A stretch of 64,000 nt of DNA from Streptomyces sp. L-9-10 (GCF_004151105.1 NZ_PHRF01000005.1:140016-204015); one strand, 5' to 3'; numbered from the stretch's first letter, positions 9,081 through 17,871 are shown. Translations and numbers: made by a program. Notes: generated from the sequence alone by a model not told the origin.

Positions 9081-10400
9081 TCACGTATGCCCGTCCCGCC
9101 TGCCGTGCCGACGAGCACCGATGGTGCCGGTCCCCATCCCCCGAATAGGCAGATCGTTCTCCGCCGGGCCTTCCGGGCGTGCCGGGGGCGTGCCGGTGGC
9201 GGCTGACGCTCTTCCGTAGCGTTGGGCGAGAGGAGCGGAGCTGATGCCGTGTGCGACGACACTGAGCAGCACGGTGCACACGACCACCGGGACGATCGAC
9301 TGCCAGGCCGGCGGGGCGAGTTCTTCGACCGCCAGCAGACCGAAGATGACGGACGCCAGACCACGCGGGCCGAACCAGCCCACGAACAGGAGGGTCTTCC
9401 TGTCCAGACCGCTTCCGGTGAGGGAGAGGGCCACCGGCAGCATGCGTACCACCGTCAGGCTCAGTACCGCGTAGAGCGCTGCCTGCCAGGTGAGGTGCTC
9501 GAAGGCGGCCGGAACCAGTACGGCGCCGAAGAGGAGCCACACCAGCACCGAGAACAGCGAGGCGGATTGTTCGACGAACAGCAGCACACGCTGTCGGGCG
9601 CCGTGTGTCGATCCGAAGGCCAGTCCGGCGACGAAGGCGGCGACGAAACCGTTGCCGCCGATCGCGATGGCCGAGGTGTAGCTGAGAAGGGCCAGGGCCA
9701 GAACACCCGTCCCGGCGACGTCCTCGGTGGCCCAGCCCTTGCGCAGCGCGATGCGCAGCCCGCGTCCGGCGATCAGTCCGAGCACCGTGCCGTAGCCCAG
9801 GCCGATGGCGAGTTCCACGAGGGCGCTGCCAGGGGTATGCGTGTCCGACGTACTCCCGGCCGCGGCCACTCCGGCCAGGGCGAGTACGACGAACGGGGTG
9901 GCGATGCCGTCGTTCAGGCCGCTCTCGACGTTGATGAGCCGGCGGATCCTCGCGGGCACGACCGGATCGACCATCATCGTGGCGCCGAGCGCGGCGTCTG
10001 TCGGAGCGAGTGCGGCGGCGACGTACAGTGCGGCCCATCCCGACACCCCGGGGAGCAGACCCACGGCCAGCAGGGTGCCGAGGCCGATGCACAACGGCAG
10101 TCCGAGCAACAGAAGCCGTACATACAGGCCGAGTTCCGGGCGCAGGGCCCGGAAGGACAGCCGTGCGGCATCGGTGAAGAGCACCCAGGCCAGTGTCACC
10201 TCGGCGAGTGTGCGTACGGTTTCGGGCGACGGAGCCAGGTCCAGTACGCCGAGTCCCTCGCTCAGTAACAGGCCCAGCAGTACGAAAGCCACGGGGGCGG
10301 TGAGTTCGACGCGTGCCAGCCGCTGCGAGAACAGGCCCCAGAGGAAGAGAAGAAGGAGGATCAGCGAGAAGATTCCATCCACTGTGGACTCCGTAACCAT
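9081..10400 (-). CDS. CPA1-type Na+/H+ (cation/proton) antiporter
   Basis: A 439-aa polytopic membrane protein with about 12 hydrophobic helices. The CPA1/NhaP hallmark helix is present: INVESGLNDGIATPFVV, containing the ND pair that carries the exchanged ions; ALAPTDAALGATM is the second core motif. The protein should swap protons for Na+ or K+ in pH and salt homeostasis. The C-terminal 45 residues are hydrophilic and Arg/Gly-rich. There is no cytoplasmic NAD- or TrkA-type domain. Codon 45 is TTA (10266-10268), another likely bldA target. It stands alone, with no partner gene in the operon. Confidence 0.9.
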   Translation of the reverse strand: MVTESTVDGIFSLILLLLFLWGLFSQRLARVELTAPVAFVLLGLLLSEGLGVLDLAPSPETVRTLAEVTLAWVLFTDAARLSFRALRPELGLYVRLLLLGLPLCIGLGTLLAVGLLPGVSGWAALYVAAALAPTDAALGATMMVDPVVPARIRRLINVESGLNDGIATPFVVLALAGVAAAGSTSDTHTPGSALVELAIGLGYGTVLGLIAGRGLRIALRKGWATEDVAGTGVLALALLSYTSAIAIGGNGFVAAFVAGLAFGSTHGARQRVLLFVEQSASLFSVLVWLLFGAVLVPAAFEHLTWQAALYAVLSLTVVRMLPVALSLTGSGLDRKTLLFVGWFGPRGLASVIFGLLAVEELAPPAWQSIVPVVVCTVLLSVVAHGISSAPLAQRYGRASAATGTPPARPEGPAENDLPIRGMGTGTIGARRHGRRDGHT

Positions 10401-10636
10401 GGCCGCGTCGTCGGCTGGGTCCTGCCGACCGGACAGGGCTTGGAGGCTGATTCTCGGTGATCGTGGCGCCCAGGGGGTTCAGCCGGAGGCGGAGACCATG
10501 GCTTTCACCCGAGTGGTGGCAGGCGCGGTGCGGCTCCCGGCGCCTCGTCGGTGGTGTTGCCGCTGACGGCGGTGCTGATCCGATCGGGTACCACGCGACC
10601 TGGTGCCGCCCATGCGGCGAGATCCGTGCGGCGAGA

Positions 10637-11218
10637 TCACCGGCCCAGGCCGGCGGCCTTGCGGGACCGTTCGTCCCAGACGGGCTCCACGGCGGCGAAG
10701 GTCGGGCCATGGCCTCGGCGGTAGACCATCAGGGTCCGTTCGAACGTGATGACGATGACGCCGGTCTGGTTGTAGCCGATCGTCCGAACGGTGATGATCC
10801 CGGTTTCAGGGTGACTCCTGGACTCCCGGGCCCCGAGGACCTCGGACTGGGAGTAGACGGTGTCGCCCTCGAACACGGGGTTGGGCAGGCGTACGCGGTC
10901 CCAGCCGAGGTTGGCCATCACATGCTGGGATACGTCGGTCACGCTCTGTCCCGTGACCAGTGCCAACGTGAAGGTGGAGTCCACGAGCGGTCGGCCCCAA
11001 CGTGTTCCGGCGGAGTAGTGCCGGTCGAAGTGCAGGGGGGCGGTGTTCTGCGTGAGAAGGGTCAGCCATGAGTTGTCGGTCTCCAGCACGGTGCGCCCCA
11101 GCGGGTGCCGGTAGACGTCCCCGACGGTGAAGTCCTCGAAGTACCGGCCGGTCCAGCCCGTCACGGGCTGCGGTGCGGACGTGTCCTCTGTGCGGCTCAG
11201 GATGGTCATGCACTCCAT
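10637..11218 (-). CDS. MaoC-family acyl-CoA hydratase
   Basis: A hot-dog-fold hydratase of about 193 aa. The hydratase-2 region reads TLLTQNTAPLHFDRHYSAG: the catalytic His is present, but the canonical Asp of GDxNP-x-H is Asn, as I recall for mesaconyl/itaconyl-type MaoC enzymes. The opening GRYFEDFTVGDVYRHPLGRT is typical of the group. With a family III CoA-transferase and a dicarboxylate permease alongside, the likely job is hydrating an unsaturated C5 dicarboxyl-CoA such as itaconyl- or mesaconyl-CoA; this is inference. Start codons at 11218 and 11209 are both possible. A longer frame from 11266 would run through the inverted repeat at 11241-11260, so I reject it. Confidence 0.82.
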   Translation of the reverse strand: MECMTILSRTEDTSAPQPVTGWTGRYFEDFTVGDVYRHPLGRTVLETDNSWLTLLTQNTAPLHFDRHYSAGTRWGRPLVDSTFTLALVTGQSVTDVSQHVMANLGWDRVRLPNPVFEGDTVYSQSEVLGARESRSHPETGIITVRTIGYNQTGVIVITFERTLMVYRRGHGPTFAAVEPVWDERSRKAAGLGR

Positions 11219-11240
11219 ACTCGGAGCCGTGAACGCGTCT

Positions 11241-11260
11241 GTGAAATAGCAAGATTTCAC
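11241..11260. promoter_or_regulatory. Inverted repeat, probable LysR operator for maoC-like gene
   Basis: Perfect palindrome GTGAAAT-N6-ATTTCAC in the short gap between the LysR stop and the MaoC start. It fits the T-N11-A geometry of LysR-type sites. The half-site ATTTCAC recurs at 12204-12210 in the LysR/CoA-transferase divergent promoter, which suggests the one regulator controls both. Confidence 0.6.
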
Positions 11261-11265
11261 CGGCA

Positions 11266-12159
11266 CTATGCGTGTGGCGCATGGGATGTGGAACAGACGT
11301 AGTCGAGAAAGCGCTGGACCACGGGCGAGCGGACGCCCGACGCGGGAGTGATGACGCCTACTGTGCGCACGGCATCCGCGTCGTCCAGGGCGACCGCGAC
11401 GACAGAGCCCCGCCAGTCCGCCGGGCTGCCCGTGGTGGGTGTGACGGCAACACCCAGGCCCGCTTCGACCAGTGAGCGCAGGGTGGTCAGTTCAGTGCTT
11501 TCGAGCGTGACACGCGGGGTGAAGCCGGCGGCCGCACAGAGCCTGTCGGTGATCTGGCGCAAACCGAAGACCGGCTGCAGGGCGACGAAGGTCTCTTCGG
11601 CCAGCTCGGCCGTCCTGACCCGCCGCCGCCCGGCCAGGCGGTGGCCGGCGGGAACGAGGAGACACAAGGGCTCCTCCCTCAGCGGTATCCACACAAGGTC
11701 GTCCCCGGCGGGCCGCGGACTGGTCAACCCCATGTCCAGGCGCCCGCGCCGGACACCGTCCACCACCGAGTCGGCGGCGTCGCCCCGCAACTCGAACGTG
11801 GTCCGCGGGGCGACGGAGTGGTATCCGGAGAGCAGTTCGGGCACCAGCCACGTCCCGTAGGAGTGCAGAAAGCCGACGGCCACGGTGCCGGCGTCCGGGT
11901 CGACCAGTGTGGCGATGCGCTGTTCCGCTGTCTCGATCTCGGCGATGGCGCGCAACGCGTGCGCACGGAAGACCTCGCCGTACTTGTTCAGCCGCAACCT
12001 GTTCTGATGCCTGTCGAACAGTGGCACGCCGACGCGGGCCTCCAGCCGTTTGATCGCCCGGGACAGTGTCGGCTGGGAGATGTTCATCCGCTCCGAGACC
12101 AAGGTGACGTGCTCGTACTCGGCCAGTGCCGTGAACCACTGCAGCTCTCTGATCTCCAC
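11266..12159 (-). CDS. LysR-family transcriptional regulator
   Basis: A 297-aa LysR regulator. Residues 1-60 form the winged helix (EIRELQWFTALAEYEHVTLV, SQPTLSRAIKRLE), followed by the substrate-binding-like effector domain. The GTG at 12159 (followed by EIRELQWF) is the usual LysR start; an ATG at 12183 would add eight residues. It is divergent from the CoA-transferase/permease operon and co-directional with the MaoC gene just downstream, the layout of itaconate regulators such as ItcR. Its ligand is therefore likely a C4-C5 dicarboxylate or CoA ester (inference). No TTA codon. Confidence 0.88.
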   Translation of the reverse strand: MEIRELQWFTALAEYEHVTLVSERMNISQPTLSRAIKRLEARVGVPLFDRHQNRLRLNKYGEVFRAHALRAIAEIETAEQRIATLVDPDAGTVAVGFLHSYGTWLVPELLSGYHSVAPRTTFELRGDAADSVVDGVRRGRLDMGLTSPRPAGDDLVWIPLREEPLCLLVPAGHRLAGRRRVRTAELAEETFVALQPVFGLRQITDRLCAAAGFTPRVTLESTELTTLRSLVEAGLGVAVTPTTGSPADWRGSVVAVALDDADAVRTVGVITPASGVRSPVVQRFLDYVCSTSHAPHA

Positions 12160-12191
12160 GCTCGGACTATACGCCAGACGCATGGACTGTG

Positions 12192-12210
12192 GAGAAAATC
12201 GTCATTTCAC
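12192..12210. promoter_or_regulatory. Imperfect second LysR half-site pair
   Basis: The sequence GAGAAAAT-CGTC-ATTTCAC lies between the LysR and CoA-transferase genes. The right arm ATTTCAC is identical to that of the perfect palindrome upstream of the MaoC gene; the left arm is degenerate and its spacing shorter. I take it as a weaker site of the same LysR protein. Confidence 0.4.
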
Positions 12211-12271
12211 AGCGGGCGGTCGCGGCCGGAAAGTGTCCTCACATCCATCAGGACTCCATGGGAGGGACCCC

Positions 12272-13510
12272 ATGTCCGAGCCGCATTCCCCCGAGGACGA
12301 CCGCGCGCCCGACAGCACGACCGGCCCGCTGGCCGGGCTGGTCGTCGTATCGCTTGAGCAGGCCGTCGCCGCCCCGTTCGCGACGCGGCAGCTCGCCGAT
12401 CTGGGCGCGCGCGTCATCAAGATCGAACGACCTGGCAGTGGTGATCTGGCGCGAGGCTACGACCGGACCGTGCACGGCATGTCCAGCCATTTCGTCTGGC
12501 TCAACCGGGGCAAGGAGAGTGTGCAGATCGATGTCCGCTCGCCTGAGGGCAACCGGCAGTTGCGTGATCTGGTCGACCGAGCCGATGTCCTGGTCCAGAA
12601 CCTGGCTCCCGGAGCCGCCGCCCGGCTGGGTATCGGGCACACCGCCCTGGCTCTGAGCCATCCCCGCCTGATCACCTGCGACATCTCCGGCTACGGCAGC
12701 AGCGGCGGTTACCGCGACCGCAAGGCCTACGATCTCCTGATCCAGAGCGAGGCGGGACTGCTGTCCATCACGGGCACCCCCGACACGCCGTCGAAGGTCG
12801 GCCTGTCCATCGCCGACATCTGCGCCGGGATGTACGCCCACTCCGGCATCCTCACCGCCCTGTTGAAACGGGCACGTACCGGCCGCGGTTCCCAGATCGA
12901 GGTCTCCATGCTGGAGGCGCTGGGCGACTGGATGGGATATGCCGAGTACTACACCCGCTACGGAGGGACAGCGCCGGCGCGAACAGGTGCAAGCCACGCC
13001 ACGATCGCCCCCTACGGTCCCTTCGTCACACGGGACGGGCAGACCATCGTGCTGGGACTGCAGAACGAGCGGGAGTGGGCTTCGTTCTGCGTGACCGTCC
13101 TGCGCCGTAAGGATCTGCTCGATGACAGCCGGTTCGCCGGAAACGCCGACCGGGTGTCCCACCGGGCCGATCTCGACGAGCTGGTACGCGAGGTGGCGGG
13201 AAGCCTCTCCGGCAAGGAGTTGGTGAACCGCCTGGAGGAGGCGCGGATCGCCCACGCACGCCAACGCGGCATGCGGGAGTTCAGTGACCACCCCCAGCTG
13301 CGCGAGCGCGGTCGCTGGGCCTCCTTCGACAGCCCTGTCGGACCGCTGACGGGGCTGATTCCACCGGTCACCTTCCACGACGAAGGGGACAGCCCTTCGC
13401 GTCTGAGGCCCGTTCCGGCCCTGGGCGAACACACCGAGGCTGTTCTCACCTGGCTCAGCTCGTCCCGGGCCGGTACGCGTGAGGAAGGTGCGCGATGCCC
13501 ACGGAACTGA
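12272..13510 (+). CDS. CaiB/BaiF family III CoA-transferase
   Basis: A 412-aa formyl-CoA-transferase-type enzyme that moves CoA between carboxylic acids through an aspartyl-CoA thioester. The N-terminal motif LAGLVVVSLEQAVAAPFATR, then LADLGARVIKIERPGSGD, and the central RKAYDLLIQSEAGLLSITG are diagnostic; the Asp in AYDLL is at the place of the catalytic Asp. The start at 12272 has a GGGAGGG ribosome site 5-10 bases before it. Its last codons overlap the permease start by 16 bp, so the two are translationally coupled. Near neighbours suggest a dicarboxylate donor/acceptor such as succinyl-CoA with itaconate, mesaconate or malate; the exact acid is inferred, not shown. Confidence 0.9.
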   Translation: MSEPHSPEDDRAPDSTTGPLAGLVVVSLEQAVAAPFATRQLADLGARVIKIERPGSGDLARGYDRTVHGMSSHFVWLNRGKESVQIDVRSPEGNRQLRDLVDRADVLVQNLAPGAAARLGIGHTALALSHPRLITCDISGYGSSGGYRDRKAYDLLIQSEAGLLSITGTPDTPSKVGLSIADICAGMYAHSGILTALLKRARTGRGSQIEVSMLEALGDWMGYAEYYTRYGGTAPARTGASHATIAPYGPFVTRDGQTIVLGLQNEREWASFCVTVLRRKDLLDDSRFAGNADRVSHRADLDELVREVAGSLSGKELVNRLEEARIAHARQRGMREFSDHPQLRERGRWASFDSPVGPLTGLIPPVTFHDEGDSPSRLRPVPALGEHTEAVLTWLSSSRAGTREEGARCPRN

Positions 13511-14733
13511 CCGGCGTGCTGGTGCTCGCGGTTGTCTTCACTCTGTCCAGTCTGCGGGGGCTGAACATGGGCGTACTGGCCCTGGTCGCGGCCTTCTTGC
13601 TGGGCTGTGTCGGGCTGGGCCGCACTCCCCAGCAGGTGCTGGACGGGTTTCCCGCGGAGATGTTCGTCGTCCTTGTCGCGGTGACGTTCCTGTTCGGGAC
13701 AGCGCGGGTCAACGGGACCGTGAACTGGATGGTGCACGCCGCCCTGCGGGGAGTCGGCACACGCCTGGCCATCATGCCCTGGGTCCTGTTCGGCTTGGCC
13801 GCATTGCTGTGTGCGACGGGGGCAGCGTCTCCCGCGGCGGTTGCCATCGTCGCGCCCATCGGCATCACCTTCGCCGTGCAGCAGGGCATCAGCCCTCTGT
13901 TCGTCGGTCTGATGACGGTCAACGGGGCTGCCGCAGGCAGCTTCGCGCCGACCGGCATCCTGGGCGGGATCGTCAATTCCACCCTCGACAACAATGGACT
14001 GCACGCCAGCGGTTGGCAGTTGTTCGTCGGCACCTTCGCCTTCAACGTCGCCGTCGGCGTGGTCACTCAGGTGGTCTTCGGACGCCGGTGTGCCCAACAG
14101 CGGGCGGGCTCCGGGTCCGAAGGGCCGGCGGCTTCCGCGGTCACGCTGGGAGCGGAGCAGGCGGCAACACTGGGGGCGATGCTCGCCCTGGTACTGGGGA
14201 CCACCGTCTTCTCCCTGGACACGGGGTTCCTTGCGCTGTCGCTGGCCGCCGCGCTGGCTCTGTTGTTCCGGCGCACAGCCCGCGAGGCGTCCCAGGAAAT
14301 TGCCTGGCCCGTGGTTCTGCTGGTCTGTGGCATCGTCACCTACATCGCGCTCCTGCAGAGCCTCGGCGTCGTCGACTCCCTGGGGCGGATGATCGCAGGG
14401 ATCGGTGCGCCGCTGCTCGCCGCGCTGATCATCTGTTACGTCGGTGGCGTTGTCTCGGCTTTCGCCTCCACCACCGGCATTCTGGGCGCTCTGATGCCGC
14501 TGGCAGTTCCCTTCCTTGCCTCCGGGGCCATTGGTACCACCGGCATGGTGATCGCCCTGGCCTCAGCGGCCACGGTGGTCGATGCCAGTCCCTTCTCCAC
14601 CAACGGTGCCCTGGTCGTCGCCAACACCCCCGAGCACCAACGGGATGGCGCCTACCGCGGACTGCTGCGCTGGGGAGCGGGTGTGTGCGTGCTGGCTCCC
14701 ATAGCCGCCTGGCTCATCTTCGTGGTCATCTGA
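13495..14733 (+). CDS. MatC/SLC13-type dicarboxylate permease
   Basis: A 412-aa integral membrane protein with about 11 helices. The N-terminal half (VVFTLSSLRGLNMGVLALVA, then PAEMFVVLVAVTFLFG) matches the MatC N-terminal family of malonate/dicarboxylate carriers in the ion-transporter superfamily; a second repeat carries GGVVSAFASTTGILGALMPL. It should import a C3-C5 dicarboxylate. Overlap with the CoA-transferase stop shows they are one transcript, so the imported acid is probably the transferase substrate. A hairpin terminator follows. No binding protein or ATPase is associated, so it is a secondary carrier. Confidence 0.85.
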   Translation: MPTELTGVLVLAVVFTLSSLRGLNMGVLALVAAFLLGCVGLGRTPQQVLDGFPAEMFVVLVAVTFLFGTARVNGTVNWMVHAALRGVGTRLAIMPWVLFGLAALLCATGAASPAAVAIVAPIGITFAVQQGISPLFVGLMTVNGAAAGSFAPTGILGGIVNSTLDNNGLHASGWQLFVGTFAFNVAVGVVTQVVFGRRCAQQRAGSGSEGPAASAVTLGAEQAATLGAMLALVLGTTVFSLDTGFLALSLAAALALLFRRTAREASQEIAWPVVLLVCGIVTYIALLQSLGVVDSLGRMIAGIGAPLLAALIICYVGGVVSAFASTTGILGALMPLAVPFLASGAIGTTGMVIALASAATVVDASPFSTNGALVVANTPEHQRDGAYRGLLRWGAGVCVLAPIAAWLIFVVI

Positions 14734-14822
14734 CCCCGGCCCGGCCTGACACACGTGGACGGAGAGATGATCGATCCGCCACTCCTGCGGCGGTCCGCCC
14801 TCGCCGCGCCGCCGGACCGGAT

Positions 14823-14847
14823 CGTACGGCCGGGTTCGGGCCGTACG
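14823..14847. terminator. Hairpin terminator between convergent genes
   Basis: CGTACGGCC (14823-14831) pairs with GGCCGTACG (14839-14847) around a 7-nt loop. It lies just past the permease and directly against the LacI stop codon, so it can serve both convergent units. Confidence 0.75.
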
Positions 14848-15915
14848 TCAGGAGGGCGGAGGCGCGGTGCTGGCGCGCACGATGAGGGCGGGTTCCACCG
14901 CCATCCGGCGGGGCCCGTCCGTCCTGCCGTCGATCTGGTCGAGCAGCAGGGTGACGCAGTGTCGTCCCACCTCGTCGAAGTCCTGGCGCACGGTGGTCAG
15001 GGGCGGCTGGAAGAACGCGGCCTCGGCGATGTCGTCGAACCCGGCCACGCTGACGTCGCCCGGCACGTCGCGGCCGGCCTCGTGCAGCGCGCGCATCAGC
15101 CCGAGCGCCATCTGGTCGTTGGCCGCGAAGACCGCGGTCACCTCGGGGAGTCCGGCCAGCTCCCGTCCGGCCCTGTATCCGGATTCCGCGGTCCAGTCCC
15201 CGTACAGCACGTCGGGAACCGGGGCACCGGTCCCGGCCAGGGTGCTCCGCCAGGACTCGGCGCGTCGGCGGGCGGCGAACGAGTCGCGGGGACCGGCCAC
15301 ATGCCAGACCGTGCGGTGGCCGAGGCCGAGCAGGTGGGCGACCACGCCATGGGCGCCGTGGGCCTGGTCGAAGTCGACGTTGGGGTAGCGGTGTCCCGTG
15401 TCGCCGTCGGCGACGACGACGGGCATGGTGGGTGGCAGATGGAGGGACGGGGTGTCGAGCATCTGCGACTCGACCAGCACGATGCCGTCGACGGACTGCA
15501 GCATCAGATGCTGGAACGCCTGCCGTACGGCGGCTTCGGTCTGCGCCCGTACGCCCATGAAGTTCACGGAGAAGTCGGCCTCGCGGGCGGCGTCGGCGAT
15601 CGCGGCGAGCGTCCGGGCGTTGCCGTGGGCGCCGACGTCGAAGCTGACGACACCCAGGGCGCCGAACCTGCCGGTCACCAGCGCGCGGGCCGCCGTGTTG
15701 GGGCGATAGCCGAGGGTCTGCATCGCGGACAGCACCTTCTCGCGCGTGGCCGCGTCGACGTTCTCGCGGTTGTTCGCCACCCGGGAGACGGTCTGCGAGG
15801 AGACGTCGGCCATCGCCGCGACGTCCGCCATGGAGGGCCACTGGCGGGCCGGCCGCGACCGCGGCGACCTCGTCCTCTTCTTCTCCGTCGCCATACGCGG
15901 GTTCTCCGTCGCCAT
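14848..15915 (-). CDS. LacI-family repressor of the galactan locus (LacI-1)
   Basis: A 355-aa LacI/GalR regulator. The DNA-binding part is MADVAAMADVSSQTVSRVAN with the hinge-region phrase TLGYRPNTAARAL, followed by a periplasmic-binding-protein-like sensor domain (VVADGDTGHRYPNVDFDQAH; GDVSVAGFDDIAEA). It is divergent from the GH43 gene; the intergenic region carries two TGTTNACGCNAACA palindromes, one near each gene, implying autorepression and control of the glycanase. The effector is probably galactose or a galacto-oligosaccharide (inference). The start is ambiguous: a 21-bp duplication gives MATENPR-MATEKKR, and a good GGAG site sits inside the first copy, so translation may begin at 15915 or 15894. 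Confidence 0.9.
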   Translation of the reverse strand: MATENPRMATEKKRTRSPRSRPARQWPSMADVAAMADVSSQTVSRVANNRENVDAATREKVLSAMQTLGYRPNTAARALVTGRFGALGVVSFDVGAHGNARTLAAIADAAREADFSVNFMGVRAQTEAAVRQAFQHLMLQSVDGIVLVESQMLDTPSLHLPPTMPVVVADGDTGHRYPNVDFDQAHGAHGVVAHLLGLGHRTVWHVAGPRDSFAARRRAESWRSTLAGTGAPVPDVLYGDWTAESGYRAGRELAGLPEVTAVFAANDQMALGLMRALHEAGRDVPGDVSVAGFDDIAEAAFFQPPLTTVRQDFDEVGRHCVTLLLDQIDGRTDGPRRMAVEPALIVRASTAPPPS

Positions 15916-15987
15916 ACGCGGGCCTTTCGCTGAGGACCCCGGATCGATCCCTTGACGCGGGAAACTGCAGCGGCCCGTCCTACCACC

Positions 15988-16003
15988 ATGTTGACGCAAA
16001 CAT
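15988..16003. promoter_or_regulatory. LacI operator O1 (lacI-1 side)
   Basis: Palindrome ATGTTGACGCAAACAT with the central CG typical of LacI/GalR operators. It lies 73 bp upstream of the LacI-1 start and close enough to serve autorepression. Confidence 0.75.
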
Positions 16004-16087
16004 AGCGGTCGGTCAATCCAACGAGTGTTCCCGTCCAAGTCCTTGACAGGCCAGGATGCCGCTCCCAAACTCTCCCCCGAGCCGCTC

Positions 16088-16103
16088 GTGTTAACGCGAA
16101 CAT
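16088..16103. promoter_or_regulatory. LacI operator O2 (GH43 side)
   Basis: GTGTTAACGCGAACAT, same architecture as O1 and centred 100 bp downstream of it, in the 378-bp divergent region. It lies about 190 bp before the GH43 start. Two sites about ten helical turns apart could allow looping between promoters. Apart from O1 and O2, I see nothing else coding in 15916-16293. Confidence 0.7.
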
Positions 16104-16293
16104 GGAAGGGCGATCCATCCGATGTAACACGGCGGCTGTACACCCCCGCCAGTCCGGGGGGCTCTGCCCCCGGGCTTCTTTCCGCTGCGCGCACTCCAGC
16201 ACGGCCGTGTGCGCCGACCCCGTCATCGGCCGGTTCTTCCTGCGCCGACGCGCGGTCCTGCCCTGTCCACCGAACAGCAAGAGGTACGCGATC

Positions 16294-17733
16294 ATGCGAC
16301 GCAAGCTCCCCGGGGCGGCGATGGCTATCGCCGTTCTGTCCGCCCTCCTTCTGTCTCTCCTCAGCGCCATGGGTACCTCCCAGGCGGCCCCGGCGGCCGT
16401 CAGCAACGCCACGCAGTTCACCGATCCGAACGGCGACCCCGTGCATGCCCACGGCGGCGGGGTCGTCAAGGTCGGCCAGTACTACTACTGGTTCGGCGAG
16501 AACCGGAACGCCGACAACTCCTTCCGGTACGTCTCCGCCTATCGCTCCACCGACCTCAAGACGTGGGAGTTCCGTCGTCACGTCCTGACCCAGGCCACCG
16601 ATCCGGAGCTCCGATCCGCCAACATCGAGCGGCCCAAGGTCATGTACAACAGCGCGACCGGAACGTTCGTGATGTGGATGCACAAGGAGAGCGCCACCGA
16701 CTACAGCGAGGCGCGCGCCGCGGTCGCGGTCTCCTCGACCGTGGACGGGGACTACACCTGGCGGGGCAGCTTCCGTCCGCAGGGCCACATGTCCCGTGAC
16801 ATCACCACCTTCGTCGACACCGACGGCACCGGGTACATGATCTCGGCCGCCAACGAGAACGCCGACCTGCACGTCTACCGGCTGACGCCCGACTACACCG
16901 CGGTGGAGTCGCAGGTCCAGAAGCTCTGGGCGGGCCAGTGGCGCGAGGCGCCGGCCATGTTCAAGCGCGACGGCGTCTACTTCCTGCTGACCTCCGGTGC
17001 GACCGGCTGGTCGCCGAACCAGCAGAAGTACGGCACGGCGACCAGCATCACCGGCACCTGGAGCGATCTGCGGGACATCGGCGACTCCACGACCTACGGT
17101 TCCCAGACCGCGTACGTCCTGCCCGTCCAGGGCAGCTCGGGCACTTCGTACCTGTACATGGGCGATCGCTGGGGCAATTCCATGGGTGGCATGGTCAACG
17201 ACTCCCAGTACGTCTGGCTGCCGCTGACGTTCCCCACCAGGACCACGATGAGCATGGACTACTTCCCGCAGATCAGCGTCGACACCGCGGCGGGCAGGGT
17301 GGAAGGCCTCGGTACCTGGGAGACGCTGACGGCCGCGCACAGTGGCAAGTGCGCCGACACAGCCGACCGGTCCACGGCGGACGGGGCCGCTCTGATCCAG
17401 TGGGCCTGCGGCACGAACGCGGTCAACCAGCAGTTCTGGCTCAAGAGCCGCGATGCCAACACGGTGCAGATCGTGCTGCGCCACAGCGGCAAGTGCCTCG
17501 GCGTCCGCGACGCCTCCACGGACGATGGCGCCGCTGTTGTCCAGGACACCTGTGACGGCGGCGCCGACCAGCAGTGGACCGTGCGGAAGACCGATACGAC
17601 CGTACAAATCGCCGCACGGCACAGCGGTAAGTGTCTCGACGTCACCAACCAGTCCGCCGCCGACGGCACACTGCTCGTTCAGTGGACCTGTAACACCGGC
17701 GACAACCAGAAGTGGCGACGCTCGGCCGTATGA
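16294..17733 (+). CDS. Secreted GH43 exo-beta-1,3-galactanase-like enzyme with CBM13
   Basis: A 479-aa secreted glycosidase. The signal peptide (MRRKLPGAAMAIAVLSALLL, cleavage near QAA) is followed by a five-bladed GH43 domain at about 35-330: DPVHAHGGGVVKVGQYYYWF, IERPKVMYNSATGTFVMWMH, DGVYFLLTSGATGW. The AHGGG/YYYWFGE opening resembles GH43 subfamily 24, exo-beta-1,3-galactanases, in which the usual Asp base is missing from this position. A ricin-type CBM13 follows, with three repeats that each contain HSGKC and a QxW-like end (QFW, QQW, QKW). The same pair of modules occurs in the characterised S. avermitilis 1,3-galactanase. It should trim the beta-1,3-galactan backbone of arabinogalactan. 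AAGAGG precedes the ATG. Confidence 0.86.
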   Translation: MRRKLPGAAMAIAVLSALLLSLLSAMGTSQAAPAAVSNATQFTDPNGDPVHAHGGGVVKVGQYYYWFGENRNADNSFRYVSAYRSTDLKTWEFRRHVLTQATDPELRSANIERPKVMYNSATGTFVMWMHKESATDYSEARAAVAVSSTVDGDYTWRGSFRPQGHMSRDITTFVDTDGTGYMISAANENADLHVYRLTPDYTAVESQVQKLWAGQWREAPAMFKRDGVYFLLTSGATGWSPNQQKYGTATSITGTWSDLRDIGDSTTYGSQTAYVLPVQGSSGTSYLYMGDRWGNSMGGMVNDSQYVWLPLTFPTRTTMSMDYFPQISVDTAAGRVEGLGTWETLTAAHSGKCADTADRSTADGAALIQWACGTNAVNQQFWLKSRDANTVQIVLRHSGKCLGVRDASTDDGAAVVQDTCDGGADQQWTVRKTDTTVQIAARHSGKCLDVTNQSAADGTLLVQWTCNTGDNQKWRRSAV

Positions 17734-17737
17734 CCGG

Positions 17738-17766
17738 CGCGGGGCTCCCCTGCCCCGAGCCCCGCG
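17738..17766 (+). terminator. Hairpin terminator after GH43 gene
   Basis: CGCGGGGCTC (17738-17747) pairs perfectly with GAGCCCCGCG (17757-17766). It starts five bases after the GH43 stop, so the following GH30 gene either has its own promoter or relies on read-through. Confidence 0.8.
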
Positions 17767-17871
17767 TCACCCCGCGCACCCCGCGCCTCCCCGCGCGGGG
17801 TGCGCCCCGGCGGCACCTCGGAGCACGTCCGGCCGCCGCCCGACACAACCCCACCGACCAGGGAGTAGTAC

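Noticed and set aside
9222..10268. 348-codon + strand frame
   Set aside because: Composition is Gly/Gln/Glu-rich shadow of the antiporter gene, with no ribosome site or recognisable domain.
15916..17622. N-terminal extension of the LacI-1 frame on the - strand
   Set aside because: The extension is antisense to the GH43 gene and contains the operators; the real start is at 15915 or 15894.
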